From: Candidatus Heimdallarchaeota archaeon LC_2
GTDB lineage: Archaea; Asgardarchaeota; Heimdallarchaeia; Heimdallarchaeales; Kariarchaeaceae
Length of the DNA stretch: 21,730 nucleotides
NCBI GenBank assembly: GCA_001940725.1
Contig: MDVR01000156.1
Location: 1-21,730 of the forward strand
Direction of reading: 5' to 3'
The position numbers were made by a program, and so were the translations under genes. Numbering within the stretch: the stretch's first letter is position 1; every line of letters begins with the position of its first letter. This document shows, piece by piece, positions 5,929-14,656 of this stretch. The notes below the pieces were generated by a model. That model saw nothing but the letters and a program-made list of their open reading frames with translations, was not told the DNA's origin and ran no database searches.

Positions 5929-7619
5929 ATCGATCCAGTCTATCTTTCTAGAAAATGACTATTCGTTCTAGTAAATAACTGATTAAACGCACTTCTCCTC
6001 TCAAAATTCGAGTAATAATCACTAATTATTTCCCCTCTCAATTCCCTTCAGGCTAGCTTTCGCTACAGATCTCGCTTACATTAAACTTATCTCGGTTTTT
6101 TATTATTTTATCAACTCAAAATTATCATCTTGTGGATGGTCTAGTAATCTTTGAAGCGATTTGAGTGCAACCATCAAAATCACATCCAAAAACCTATCCA
6201 ATTTCTGAATCGAACGTGGTGCCCAAGGACGACGTGGTCGTTCATGGGGTTCTCGAGGGATCTTCTTCACTCTAGGTTTGGTTATGCTATTACCCTCACA
6301 GCATACATAGCCGTTAGGAATGCCTTTTTGCTCATGTAACTCAACACTCTCCAATACCCACATATTATACAAAATGACTGCATTCCACAATAACCATGTC
6401 CGTAAGCTATACTCTTTGGAGGTAGTTTGTGCCCAAATGGTTTTCAGCACCCGATAACCCGTCTCTATTCCCCAGCGGTTGCGATAATCCCAGCTTAATC
6501 TGTTGAAAACTAACTCCATATCCACCGGATCACTCACTTCTGGTGCTTTGAGCAGGCAGAAAAACAAATAATAATTATGTATCTCTTCTTTTCCTTGAGA
6601 CTTTCGTCGAATGGATTGCCGTTTGTCTGGGTCTAATGGTGAAAATACTAAAATGTATGGCTCAATGCTTTTACCTTTTCCCAGCTGCATCTCCAGCATT
6701 CCTGCTTTGAACCCATGTTCTTGATGCCATTGAGCAATCGCCTCTTTTACTCGTTTTGTTCGAATTGCTGGCATCAAGGTCTCTGATGCATAATACTTGC
6801 GAAGTTCTCGCAGCACATCAATCTGGTAGAATCCTCGGTCAAGATAAATTCGCTTAATCTTCAACCCCTGCTTACGTACACGACTGAGCATTTTTGCTAT
6901 CAGCTTCCCAATGGGTTTGTTGTGAGTGTACACTGCTTCCACATCTAAAATCAAACGCTGACCTGGACACATAATCTGCATTGATAGATATGCATGACAG
7001 CGCTTTGCTACCGTGCGACCCTTGCTGTACACAGTGTGCTCATCTTCGGATCCGAAATATCCTCTCTCAGTGATGTCAAACGCCAATACCACTCCTTCAT
7101 TCGAATGGGTTTGTTGCCAGAACTTAGTGGTTTTCAGCTTCCTAAGCTGATCTTTGAGAATTACACGATGACGTTTAATGATTTCCTTGCTCTCCCATGC
7201 TATTAATGTCTTGCGAATATAGTGAACTTGTGGCATGTGTCCAAGCTCTGTAAAACCGAGATATGCATAACTGTCAATTTTTTCATAAACCTGCTGAAAG
7301 CTTGAATTAGTTAAACTGGTGAGGAAGAGCGTATTTAGACAAATGTCCATAGAAACTCCTCGGTGACAATTGAGAACCGATTGTGGCAAATCTTTTGTAA
7401 ATTGAGGAAGAATTGTTTTTTGATAAATTTCTAATGTTTTTTCTAATGAAAACTTGTAACGAGAACCCACTAGAACATCTAATCATTAACTTTTAAGAAT
7501 CTATCGAGATCCATAAAGATTTTAACTAGATTATTCATTGAATATAGTGCTTCACGATTAATTTATTAGACATAAGCATAATTGTTATACATTTATTTTG
7601 ATAGATAGACTGGATCGAT
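5929..7619 (-). mobile_element. IS4-superfamily insertion sequence, 1691 bp
   Basis: A perfect 17-bp inverted repeat, ATCGATCCAGTCTATCT at 5929-5945 and its complement at 7603-7619, brackets a single transposase gene. No direct duplication of flanking bases is evident: ACAACAG lies on the left and TTAATCG on the right. A 15-bp copy of the same end occurs alone at 10205-10219, and related ends bracket the element at 17532-19064. The left end is only about 15 nt from the outer edge of the IS630-type element. Confidence 0.65.
6103..7470 (-). CDS. DDE transposase, IS4 superfamily
   Basis: The 455-residue product carries a DDE_Tnp_1-like catalytic fold. Visible acidic residues are D132 (VVLAFDITERGYFG), D211 (IKRIYLDRGFYQIDVL) and E336 in YRNRWGIETGYRVLK, which matches the Y-(2)-R-(3)-E-(6)-K signature of the IS4 group. 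The frame appears intact from a GTG start at 7468-7470. The C-terminus carries a basic, Pro/Arg-rich stretch (REPHERPRRPWAPRSIQKLD). It catalyses cut-and-paste movement of the surrounding element. Assignment to a finer subgroup was not possible by eye. Confidence 0.82.
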   Translation of the reverse strand: MGSRYKFSLEKTLEIYQKTILPQFTKDLPQSVLNCHRGVSMDICLNTLFLTSLTNSSFQQVYEKIDSYAYLGFTELGHMPQVHYIRKTLIAWESKEIIKRHRVILKDQLRKLKTTKFWQQTHSNEGVVLAFDITERGYFGSEDEHTVYSKGRTVAKRCHAYLSMQIMCPGQRLILDVEAVYTHNKPIGKLIAKMLSRVRKQGLKIKRIYLDRGFYQIDVLRELRKYYASETLMPAIRTKRVKEAIAQWHQEHGFKAGMLEMQLGKGKSIEPYILVFSPLDPDKRQSIRRKSQGKEEIHNYYLFFCLLKAPEVSDPVDMELVFNRLSWDYRNRWGIETGYRVLKTIWAQTTSKEYSLRTWLLWNAVILYNMWVLESVELHEQKGIPNGYVCCEGNSITKPRVKKIPREPHERPRRPWAPRSIQKLDRFLDVILMVALKSLQRLLDHPQDDNFELIK

Positions 7620-7724
7620 TTAATCGATTGATCCCATTACATATCTGAATGAAATATTTAATTATATTGAATCATTTGATAAATAAAAAGCAGATACATT
7701 ATATATTAATAGATATCCCAAACC

Positions 7725-9389
7725 TTGGGGATTTACGTCCAAATAACAAAACTATTGATTTTCATCACTTTGTATTCTATAATCATTTATGCACCAATTT
7801 CTGGTATTGCACCATCGAGTACAAACTCAATTAAAACACAGGATCTAATTATTACACCACTACCTGGACAAAATGATTGGGATGATGCAATTAAAATCGC
7901 AGATGGAAGATATGGTTATGCGGTACCTTCAACATCAGGACTATATCATATATTCATAAAAAGCGGGGCTGGTACGGGGAAAAGCATCGGAACTCAATTA
8001 GATTCAACCATGTTTATGTATACAACTGAAGATTTAACGAATCTCTACAACGAAATTGATCTGCAAAGTTATGATATTCGGTCACTTGTTTGGGACGGAG
8101 ATCAATTTATTGGGGTTTCCCAAGATGGTAATTATATTGATTCTACAAATGTATTGTTAAATGGAGAAAGGAGCAATCCAAGTAACACAAAATCTAATTA
8201 CCGAGTTCAATCGGTAAGATCAATTTTTCAACAAAACAATGGTCAGCACTTTGTGATTTTTAGAAGCTCTTCAGGAAATTTTTATGTGTATTATCAACAA
8301 ATTGATGAGACTGGAATCATAGGGACCCAATTTTATACTGGAGAAGTCACATCAAGTCTATACTATTACGATATTATGCAACATTCTGATGATACCTATT
8401 ACATGCTATTCAATGATGGGACTGGTACAAAAATTAAGGCAACAACTTCTGATTGGAATTTAGGGACCGTAAATCTTATTTCCACCGAATATGATCCTGT
8501 TGAAATTTTCGAATATCAAAACCAAATTGTGGTCATTTTGGAAAAACTGGTGACATCAACAGTGGATGGTATTCAGCACATGGAACTATTCCAAACAGCT
8601 TCGAATGATGGTATAACATGGTCTGCGCCTACAAGGATAACCCCAGACAATGGACATGATAAATGGGATCCGCAATTATTACCTCAAGATGATGGTTCCT
8701 ATGCCCTAATTTATGAAAATGATAACGAGATTTTTATTTTGCAATCTGATGCACGATTAACATCTACTGTTACAGCTCCAAGTAACACAATACAACAGAG
8801 TGGTACAGTGAATTTATCTGGTCAAGGTTCTTTTACCAATGGAACGTCGTTGAAAAATATGGATGTCATTTGGGACATATATTATCCTAATCAGACATTG
8901 TGGTTCAGTTGGGCAACAATTACAGACGGAAGTGGATATGCCTCATCCAGTTTTAATATGTCTGAAAATGCAGATGGGGGCTATTATTTTGTAGTCATGG
9001 CAATTCAAGTTCCTAACTTTGGAGTGGCAAAGTCTGTGACGAAGTTTAGCTATCTGTATCGCTCAGGCGAAATACCACTCGCTCTTAATGATCCAATTGT
9101 CACTTTAAATTCTGATTCTGTGAGTGTTGATGTATCAGGGCGATATGATTCTTTGGTTAAGCAATTTTGGATGACCATATCGGTGCTAGACCCTGAAAAC
9201 ATCCCTTTTCAATCGGTTACAAAACAACCTTATCTAGAGGGTAATTTTACAATAATATTATCATTAGATCTTTATTTGGATGGTAGTATCAGGGCAGGTT
9301 CCTATCAAGGTCAAATAATAATCAGATTGGCTCCTCCAGAGGATGATGGTAAATTGGTTGACTACTTGGAATTTTCATTCAATGTATAG
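7725..9389 (+). CDS. Secreted propeller-like protein with C-terminal beta domains
   Basis: The 554-residue product has an N-terminal hydrophobic segment (about residues 9-26) that fits a signal peptide or anchor. Residues of about 45-345 contain repeated beta-strand blocks of the sialidase/BNR propeller type. These include an Asp box, S293-x-D-x-G-x-T-W299, and a preceding DDTYYMLFNDGTG block. Residues 349-445 form an immunoglobulin-like domain (PNQTLWFSWATITDGSGYAS), and a further beta domain ends the protein. No catalytic sialidase residues could be identified, so binding rather than hydrolysis is likely. The start is a TTG. The next gene begins at the base after this stop, so the two form an operon. 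Confidence 0.65.
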   Translation: MGIYVQITKLLIFITLYSIIIYAPISGIAPSSTNSIKTQDLIITPLPGQNDWDDAIKIADGRYGYAVPSTSGLYHIFIKSGAGTGKSIGTQLDSTMFMYTTEDLTNLYNEIDLQSYDIRSLVWDGDQFIGVSQDGNYIDSTNVLLNGERSNPSNTKSNYRVQSVRSIFQQNNGQHFVIFRSSSGNFYVYYQQIDETGIIGTQFYTGEVTSSLYYYDIMQHSDDTYYMLFNDGTGTKIKATTSDWNLGTVNLISTEYDPVEIFEYQNQIVVILEKLVTSTVDGIQHMELFQTASNDGITWSAPTRITPDNGHDKWDPQLLPQDDGSYALIYENDNEIFILQSDARLTSTVTAPSNTIQQSGTVNLSGQGSFTNGTSLKNMDVIWDIYYPNQTLWFSWATITDGSGYASSSFNMSENADGGYYFVVMAIQVPNFGVAKSVTKFSYLYRSGEIPLALNDPIVTLNSDSVSVDVSGRYDSLVKQFWMTISVLDPENIPFQSVTKQPYLEGNFTIILSLDLYLDGSIRAGSYQGQIIIRLAPPEDDGKLVDYLEFSFNV

Positions 9390-10187
9390 TTGGTGTTCAA
9401 AATAAAATTTGTATTATTAATTTTATTTTTGTTTTTAATCCCATCAATTAATGCACAGAATGGTTTAGCTGTTAATTTAACAGTTGAGGGAAAAATTGCA
9501 AATCAAAAATATTCTTTGTTATCAACTGCACGTGTTACTCAAAACAACAATCCTGAAGTAAACATGCCCATTTTATTTGATTATCATTTTAGCAATAATT
9601 CAATGTGGTTTTCAATGGTCCGAAGTACTGATTCCATGGGATATGCATACAGTAGTATTCGTATACCCGACACAATAAAAGGTGAAGAACTAACAGTGAA
9701 AATCTCAAGTGATTCGGTATTCTCGTTTTTAACTATGCAACAGATTGTGAATATACCTGCTGAATTTATCGAAACAACCGGCAATCAAACAAGTAGTATA
9801 TCATCCGAAACCAGTACTTCATCAGACGCAAAGAACAATTCTGATCAATGGATCGATTTCAATGATGTTTTTGTTGTAATTCTATTCGGTGTTATTTTAC
9901 TCAGTTTGAATAAATTTACTACGTATTGGCGGAATCGAGAAGGATTTACCAAAATATCAAATCGATCGTTTTTATACTTAAAATTTAGTGATCTGAAAAG
10001 TAAAATTAGAAATGGGTACGATAATTTGAGAAACAAACAACCCAATGATAAATTTGAAGAAAATTTGATAACTGTTCCAGGTGTGGGTGATGTAAAACCC
10101 TGTTGTTATAATGCAGCAAGAGTAAAGGATACCTACTGTATGTGTGGACGAGCAATCCCTGATACACTAATTAAATATTTTGATTAG
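9390..10187 (+). CDS. Membrane-anchored surface protein with cytoplasmic Cys motif
   Basis: The 265-residue product starts with a TTG directly abutting the previous stop codon. It has a signal peptide (residues 1-22, ending SINAQ), then a beta domain (25-125) resembling residues 349-445 of its partner: SNNSMWFSMVRSTDSMGYAY here against PNQTLWFSWATITDGSGYAS there. A Ser/Thr-rich linker (about 130-152) and a single transmembrane helix (about 159-174) follow, then a basic cytoplasmic tail. The tail ends with C238-C239 and C250-x-C252 (CCYNAARVKDTYCMCGRAIP), a possible metal site. It may anchor or signal for the secreted partner; this role is inference. Confidence 0.65.
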   Translation: MVFKIKFVLLILFLFLIPSINAQNGLAVNLTVEGKIANQKYSLLSTARVTQNNNPEVNMPILFDYHFSNNSMWFSMVRSTDSMGYAYSSIRIPDTIKGEELTVKISSDSVFSFLTMQQIVNIPAEFIETTGNQTSSISSETSTSSDAKNNSDQWIDFNDVFVVILFGVILLSLNKFTTYWRNREGFTKISNRSFLYLKFSDLKSKIRNGYDNLRNKQPNDKFEENLITVPGVGDVKPCCYNAARVKDTYCMCGRAIPDTLIKYFD

Positions 10188-10204
10188 CTGTATTTATCAA
10201 CTCG

Positions 10205-10219
10205 ATCGATCCAGTCTAT
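10205..10219 (+). repeat. Solo copy of the IS4-type terminal repeat
   Basis: ATCGATCCAGTCTAT is identical over 15 bases to the left end of the 5929-7619 element. No transposase is beside it, and GTCGATCGATCCAAG follows at once. With the inverted copy at 7604-7619 it brackets the two-gene surface operon. Confidence 0.55.
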
Positions 10220-10393
10220 GTCGATCGATCCAAGAATACCAATTACAAAGATAACTCTTTCAATCCAAGATCGAGAATATGGGATAAAATTAATTTTGAG
10301 ATAATCTCAAAGTCTTTTATGCGATTGGTGATAATAATTGTTACTGCAATTACTCTTATGGAACTTGAGAGGACTTTGTAACTGTTATTAAAA

Positions 10394-11266
10394 TCAGTCA
10401 AGCAAATATTTTAGATAAGATTTCTCCTGGATTGGATAGACTTTAAAAGATTCAAGATCAAAATTATCCTCGAAATTTATAAAAATTTCAAATCGACCTC
10501 TGTATTCGTCAAACCAACAGAAATCGCATTGTATTGGATCTTCTGCAAATTGATGATCTTTATGATGTCCATCATACATATCATCTAGCATTGCTTCTTC
10601 TTCTAGTTTTTCTATTTCTTCAATTATTAATTTATAAAGAGGGACGCGAAATTCCCTCAATGTATATATTTCAATTAGAGCATAAATGCTATTTTCTTCG
10701 TATATGTTATTGTAGAACCGCATCAAAGCATCCTTAAAATGTTTAGAGTAATCAAATTCGTCTTGCACTGCTTTACCAATCTCTCCAACTAGCCGAAGTG
10801 CAGTTTTAATTTCAAATAATTCTGAAAAACAAATAAAACAAAGACGATTTATACCATCGTTTTTTCGAGGAGTCGCATGTTCTATACTGATAGGTGATTT
10901 AGATGATTTAGGTTGTATTCTATAAAACACCGCCCCACAATGCATTCCATTCCCACATACATCACAGAATTCAAAGTTTAAGACATAATTCATTGATTCT
11001 TTGCGTGTTGGTAAAGCAACCTCATCAATCTCACCATCCCTCGATATTGATATCGTCAAATTAGGCCTCCGATAACAGAACATACAGTTTTTTTTTCTAA
11101 AACGAGGTTGGTTTTTCACTGGATGATCCTGATTTTTTCTATAGCGGGTTAGTCTTTCAAATAATTCTTGGTTAGATCCCGTATTGTCAATTCCCATAAT
11201 ATCAGCAAAGTAACGCATTCCTGCGTAAAATGCCTTTTGTGATTCTGGAGGGTATTTTGATCCCAT
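10394..11266 (-). CDS. Cysteine-rich (zinc-binding) hypothetical protein
   Basis: The 290-residue product has four Cys pairs: C61-x2-C64, C101-x2-C104 with C110, C143-x2-C146 and C247-x2-C250. The His-containing stretches between them suggest two or more structural zinc sites of the treble-clef or ribbon type. The N-terminal 45 residues and the segment from 150 to 230 are helical and rich in Glu. No enzyme motif, transmembrane segment or known family is recognised; the CDVCGNGMHCGAVFY cluster could hint at an HNH-like fold, but the catalytic His-Asn pattern is not evident. ATG at 11264-11266 is supported by an AT-rich TATA-like stretch about 25 nt upstream. Confidence 0.6.
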   Translation of the reverse strand: MGSKYPPESQKAFYAGMRYFADIMGIDNTGSNQELFERLTRYRKNQDHPVKNQPRFRKKNCMFCYRRPNLTISISRDGEIDEVALPTRKESMNYVLNFEFCDVCGNGMHCGAVFYRIQPKSSKSPISIEHATPRKNDGINRLCFICFSELFEIKTALRLVGEIGKAVQDEFDYSKHFKDALMRFYNNIYEENSIYALIEIYTLREFRVPLYKLIIEEIEKLEEEAMLDDMYDGHHKDHQFAEDPIQCDFCWFDEYRGRFEIFINFEDNFDLESFKVYPIQEKSYLKYLLD

Positions 11267-11428
11267 TATAAATTTGATACAATAAATTAATTAAACTGTT
11301 ACCATGGTTGATCGACTAACTGTTTATGAAGATCGATTTTTTGTCTATTCTTCAGAGGCCGTCAGAAACTTTGGAAAATTTTTGATCGATCACTAATCGC
11401 TTGTTGATCATAGGAATTTCGCATTTAC

Positions 11429-11436
11429 TTATAATA
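11429..11436 (+). promoter_or_regulatory. TATA-like box for the gene at 11459
   Basis: TTATAATA is centred about 27 nt before the ATG at 11459 with no Shine-Dalgarno sequence between, consistent with leaderless transcription. Confidence 0.5.
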
Positions 11437-11458
11437 ATTTCATCATATCATTACTACT

Positions 11459-11818
11459 ATGGGTCGTCGTTCAGATGATACACCAGCCAAGGAGAAAGAG
11501 GACGATTATCCCTTAATTGATCTTGAGTATACTTCCAGAGGCGTTTTACGCAAAAAAATATATAGCGATGAATCATTAAGTGTGCAGTTTGTTCGAATTG
11601 CGGCTATATTATTCCCACGTACTCTTGAAATATCTAGGGAAAACCAGTTACCCAAAACTACCTCGAAGACAATCAAGAATTTACGTTACAACACTTCTTC
11701 GAGAATTGATGAGGAGGCCACCTATAGGGGTCTACGCAACAAATATCTTTTGCATAGCCAATCGGTCATTAATTCAAAGGCAATACGGGAAAGGGATCAA
11801 TCGATCGAATTAAGTTAG
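11459..11818 (+). CDS. Small charged hypothetical protein, 119 aa
   Basis: This highly charged soluble protein has an acidic/basic N-terminus (MGRRSDDTPAKEKEDDYPLI) and a central FVRIAAILFPRTLEI segment that could be a helix. The C-terminal half is basic (ATYRGLRNKYLL). No family is recognised. The start is supported by the TATA box about 27 nt upstream. A copy of the gene-boundary repeat begins 28 nt after the stop and is followed by the HEPN-like gene in the same direction. A pairing of these two as antitoxin and toxin is possible but untested. Confidence 0.5.
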   Translation: MGRRSDDTPAKEKEDDYPLIDLEYTSRGVLRKKIYSDESLSVQFVRIAAILFPRTLEISRENQLPKTTSKTIKNLRYNTSSRIDEEATYRGLRNKYLLHSQSVINSKAIRERDQSIELS

Positions 11819-11845
11819 ATCTGCGGATTGAACTTATTTTATTTT

Positions 11846-11870
11846 CGGTAAGATAGAGTTATCCGAAATT
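11846..11870 (+). repeat. Gene-boundary repeat A, copy 1
   Basis: CGGTAAGATAGAG runs into TTATCCGAAATT. In this copy TTTCGG before and CCGAAA after can also pair as a short stem. It lies between the stop at 11818 and the gene at 11930. Confidence 0.6.
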
Positions 11871-11929
11871 AATCCATTTGTTTTAAATCGGATGGAAAGA
11901 ATTATTTCCAGATTGGCTGAGGGATAAAA

Positions 11930-12604
11930 ATGGGAAATTATATTCCTGTTAATCAGTTTCACAAAGACTTTACAGGTTTAGTTAATACTTGTTTAAATTA
12001 TGATAATTTACTTTATGAAAAATATTATCTGCCACAGATCAAAATAATTGAGAGTATAAAGGATAAAAGTAACCCCCCTGATTATGAAATGCAAATGTAT
12101 AATGCTATTTTTCTTTTCTTTAGAGATGCTATTGAGAAATTGCACAAATTATTAACTTCGAAAAAATTAATGACACACAATTTGCATTTTTGGGATCCAG
12201 ATTATTTTCGTCAACCTTACCAGTTAGCCAATGATTTGAAAATTCTTTTTGTTGAAATATTCTTAATATCCGAATGGGAGCTAAGAAAACAATATGGTAA
12301 TAAAATAAACCTTCACGATATCGCCTACAAAATGGGTTTAGATGTCCAATTAACTAAAGATCTTATATTTTTAAAAAATATTAGAAATGCAATTATCCAT
12401 AATGCTGGTTTTTATCAAGAGGAAAGTCAAGACTGGGTATTTCAAGGGAATATCATAAATGTTCGCAAAGGAAAAATAATTGCTAAGGAAGACAATTTCA
12501 ATAGCCTAACAGTGTATTTTAGTTTTATTTATAGACTAATTGAGATAATGTACAACTGGTTGAATAAAGATAATTATTTTCAACCGATCATAAAGATGTG
12601 GTAA
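11930..12604 (+). CDS. HEPN-like protein with R-x4-H motif
   Basis: This 224-residue, almost entirely helical protein carries R152-NAII-H157 in the context LKNIRNAIIHNAG, the R-x4-6-H signature that forms the active site of HEPN-fold RNases. The motif sits near the start of the last third, as in many HEPN proteins, after a long helix (LKILFVEIFLISEWELRKQY). In the family, HEPN proteins cleave RNA in toxin-antitoxin, CRISPR and anti-phage systems, though related non-catalytic members exist. No nucleotidyltransferase (MNT) partner adjoins it. A purine-rich GAGGGATAAAA precedes the ATG. Boundary repeats flank it on both sides. The family assignment rests on one motif and helicity. Confidence 0.5.
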   Translation: MGNYIPVNQFHKDFTGLVNTCLNYDNLLYEKYYLPQIKIIESIKDKSNPPDYEMQMYNAIFLFFRDAIEKLHKLLTSKKLMTHNLHFWDPDYFRQPYQLANDLKILFVEIFLISEWELRKQYGNKINLHDIAYKMGLDVQLTKDLIFLKNIRNAIIHNAGFYQEESQDWVFQGNIINVRKGKIIAKEDNFNSLTVYFSFIYRLIEIMYNWLNKDNYFQPIIKMW

Positions 12605-12614
12605 TTAAAATTGA

Positions 12615-12643
12615 TTTACGTAAAGATAGAGCTATCCGAAATT
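12615..12643 (+). repeat. Gene-boundary repeat A, copy 2
   Basis: ACGTAAAGATAGAG is followed by CTATCCGAAATT. It begins about 10 nt after the stop of the HEPN-like gene, in the gap before the convergent gene at 12709. Confidence 0.65.
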
Positions 12644-12708
12644 CATTATTTCAGTGAAAATATCTTTAATCGATTCTCAAAATATAACCAGTTTGATCCA
12701 ATCAATTA

Positions 12709-13131
12709 TTACAACATTGATTGATTTATTTGAATACATTCATCACAATCTTCTCGTCCAGGATCCCATTTTTTGCAATTATAACAATAATATAAATGAA
12801 ATTCTGGCATAATTCCAAACTTCCAATCTCCGAAATAAAATTCATTTATACAATGAGGAATTCCAGTTTCAGCAAGTATTTTTAACTCATTGAATGTTTT
12901 TTCAATAAGAAGATCAAAGTTAATGTGATTGGGAATCGATTTTTTTGGAAATTTCATACCAACTTGATCCGTATACCCATAAGATGAATAATCTAAAATT
13001 GCAGTAAGTGGTACTTTCAATCCTCCAACATTAAGCCACTTCACCATTACAGTTTCAGGTTTTTTCTTAGAGGGTTTATAACCTAATTTTAAAATTCGAT
13101 ACTTAAGTTCTTTCAGTGAAAGGGAATTCAT
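12709..13131 (-). CDS. Zinc-ribbon hypothetical protein, 140 aa
   Basis: This soluble protein has a C-terminal zinc-binding motif, C116-x2-C119 and C129-x2-C132 (YCYNCKKWDPGREDCDECIQ). The N-terminus is basic and helical (SLKELKYRILKLGYKPSKKK), and a central beta-rich part contains KVPLTAILDYSSYGYTDQVG. No family is recognised. It is transcribed against its neighbours and has a boundary repeat on each side (12615 and 13263), so it behaves as a single-gene unit. ATG at 13129-13131 is preceded on its strand by an AT-rich stretch with no obvious ribosome binding site. Confidence 0.55.
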   Translation of the reverse strand: MNSLSLKELKYRILKLGYKPSKKKPETVMVKWLNVGGLKVPLTAILDYSSYGYTDQVGMKFPKKSIPNHINFDLLIEKTFNELKILAETGIPHCINEFYFGDWKFGIMPEFHLYYCYNCKKWDPGREDCDECIQINQSML

Positions 13132-13233
13132 TATTAGTATATTTGCAATTGAACCTTAAAAGGTTTTTAGATACAGAAAAGATTGGAGTAGTGAGAAAAA
13201 ATCAGTTAAGACTCGTTAAACAGATATCCATGA

Positions 13234-13249
13234 AGTACGAGAACGTACT
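13234..13249. promoter_or_regulatory. Inverted repeat AGTACG/CGTACT
   Basis: A perfect 6-bp inverted repeat with an AGAA spacer lies between the divergent genes at 13131 (minus) and 13367 (plus). It is either a possible operator or a small RNA hairpin. Confidence 0.3.
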
Positions 13250-13262
13250 AATTAATGATTGA

Positions 13263-13291
13263 TTTGCGTAAAAGTAGAGTTAACCGTAAAT
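13263..13291 (+). repeat. Gene-boundary repeat A, copy 3
   Basis: TTTGCGTAAAAGTAGAG runs into TTAACCGTAAAT. This is a diverged copy located between the zinc-ribbon gene and the DUF2971-type gene. Confidence 0.55.
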
Positions 13292-13366
13292 ATTCCATTA
13301 TATCATTTGATATTTACAAGATTACATAGAAACAATAATCAAGCTTCTTGTTAATACTATTGTAGT

Positions 13367-14113
13367 GTGTACAAAGATCATCCATCATTTACACCTCCTA
13401 AAAATCTAAATTCAAAAATTTGGAGATACATGGATTTTGCAAAATTTGTTTCGTTGTTGGAAAATCAAAGCCTGTATGTTCCTCGTGCAGATAAATTGGG
13501 TGATTCTTTTGAAGGTTCAATGACACATTTAAACAAAAAAGGCGAAGAATTTTTTTTTACATTACATCCAGAACTCCATAAATATAAGATGCAACCATCA
13601 GACGTTCGAAAATCAGTAAGAAAAAGCATGTACATAAGCTGTTGGCATTTGTCGGAATATGAATCCATGGCAATGTGGGATATCTACACCAAAAGTAATA
13701 ACGGAATAGCGATACAATCCGACTATAGTAGTCTTAAAGAATGCTTACATAATAACCATTATACCTTTCAGATTGGAATGGTAAATTACATAAACTATGA
13801 GACTGATGGTATACGTGCAGATAACTTATTTAATCCATTTCTCTGTAAAAGACGCAGTTACGAGCATGAAAAAGAACTAAGAGCCATTTCTTGGTGGGAA
13901 AGTAGTGATAAAGGAGGTAAAGCTTTAGTAATTGGTAAATCAAATCCAATCGGGATTTCAATAAAAACGTCTCCCACTAAGCTAATAAAAAAGGTTTACA
14001 TTAACCCGAACTCCCCCAATTGGATTTTAGACACGATAACTAAGATAGTCAAGCGGTATAATTACAATATTCCTGTAATTAAATCTCAATTAGATTCACA
14101 AGCGATTTTTTGA
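13367..14113 (+). CDS. DUF2971-family protein
   Basis: The 248-residue product matches the order of conserved blocks I associate with DUF2971: WRYMDFAKFVSLLENQSLYV (19-38) with RADKLGDSFEGS (40-51), SCWHLSEYESMAMWDIY (91-107), GIAIQS (113-118), and KRRSYEHEKELRAI (161-174). The invariant-looking Arg, Trp, His and Glu residues in these blocks suggest an enzyme active site. The biochemical function of the family is not established to my knowledge, and members often occur in mobile or accessory regions. The start is GTG at 13367, and no Shine-Dalgarno sequence is seen. It stands alone, with boundary repeats before (13263) and after (14125). Confidence 0.72.
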   Translation: MYKDHPSFTPPKNLNSKIWRYMDFAKFVSLLENQSLYVPRADKLGDSFEGSMTHLNKKGEEFFFTLHPELHKYKMQPSDVRKSVRKSMYISCWHLSEYESMAMWDIYTKSNNGIAIQSDYSSLKECLHNNHYTFQIGMVNYINYETDGIRADNLFNPFLCKRRSYEHEKELRAISWWESSDKGGKALVIGKSNPIGISIKTSPTKLIKKVYINPNSPNWILDTITKIVKRYNYNIPVIKSQLDSQAIF

Positions 14114-14124
14114 TGCTAATTGAA

Positions 14125-14152
14125 CTGCGTAAAGACAGGGTTATCCGAAAAT
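14125..14152 (+). repeat. Gene-boundary repeat A, copy 4
   Basis: CTGCGTAAAGACAGGG is followed by TTATCCGAAAAT. It begins 12 nt after the DUF2971 stop codon and lies in the convergent gap before the zinc-ribbon gene at 14177. Confidence 0.65.
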
Positions 14153-14176
14153 AATCTGATATTGTAATTAGTCCCT

Positions 14177-14449
14177 TTAACCTAAAGAAAAAACAATCCT
14201 TGAGTCAAATAGTTGTACAAATCCACAATTGTTACATCTCAAAGATATTTTTGGCATTATAGTGTTAGAATGTGTTGTCACTGGTTTACTTTTATCTGTT
14301 GCATCGCCACTATAAGTAATCAATGCAACTTTTCTCATTGCTCCAGTTGTATCAACAAATGCAAAATTACAAGCTAAACATACATCACCTACCTTTTTGA
14401 GTTCTACAAATTTATCAAATTTTCTCTTTTCTTCTTCAGTTAACTTCAT
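14177..14449 (-). CDS. Small two-knuckle zinc protein, 90 aa
   Basis: A helical charged N-terminus (MKLTEEEKRKFDKFVELKKV) is followed by C24-x2-C27 (VCLACNFAFVD) and, after about 44 residues of predicted beta structure, C72-x2-C75 (LRCNNCGFVQLFD). Two Cys pairs this far apart make a single zinc ribbon likely. No family name can be given. The start is ATG at 14447-14449. Boundary repeat copies lie just beyond its 3' end (14125) and upstream of its start (14657, inverted). Confidence 0.55.
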   Translation of the reverse strand: MKLTEEEKRKFDKFVELKKVGDVCLACNFAFVDTTGAMRKVALITYSGDATDKSKPVTTHSNTIMPKISLRCNNCGFVQLFDSRIVFSLG

Positions 14450-14579
14450 AGTTTTCAGACGAAATAGTAGTTTTAATCATATTCTGTTTAAACTTAATAA
14501 AAAATTACATTTAGATAAAATTGACAAGGCAGTATTACGAGATTTTATAGATTTTTCCGTTGAAGAAGATTAGTTTCTT

Positions 14580-14606
14580 ATTCGGGGCACCCTTAAGTTA
14601 CATATA
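14580..14606 (+). repeat. Boundary repeat B, copy 1
   Basis: ATTCGGGGCACCC runs into TTAAGTTACATATA. Near-identical text occurs at 19063-19088, with weaker copies at 19853 and 21468. Confidence 0.6.
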
Positions 14607-14656
14607 GACTTAATTATCTGTAAAAATTTGGAATTTAATTTTTCGATCGATTACGT

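Noticed and set aside
7649..7834. Overlapping 61-codon frame before the surface operon
   Set aside because: It is a shadow of the upstream region and signal peptide of the 554-aa gene and lacks any motif.
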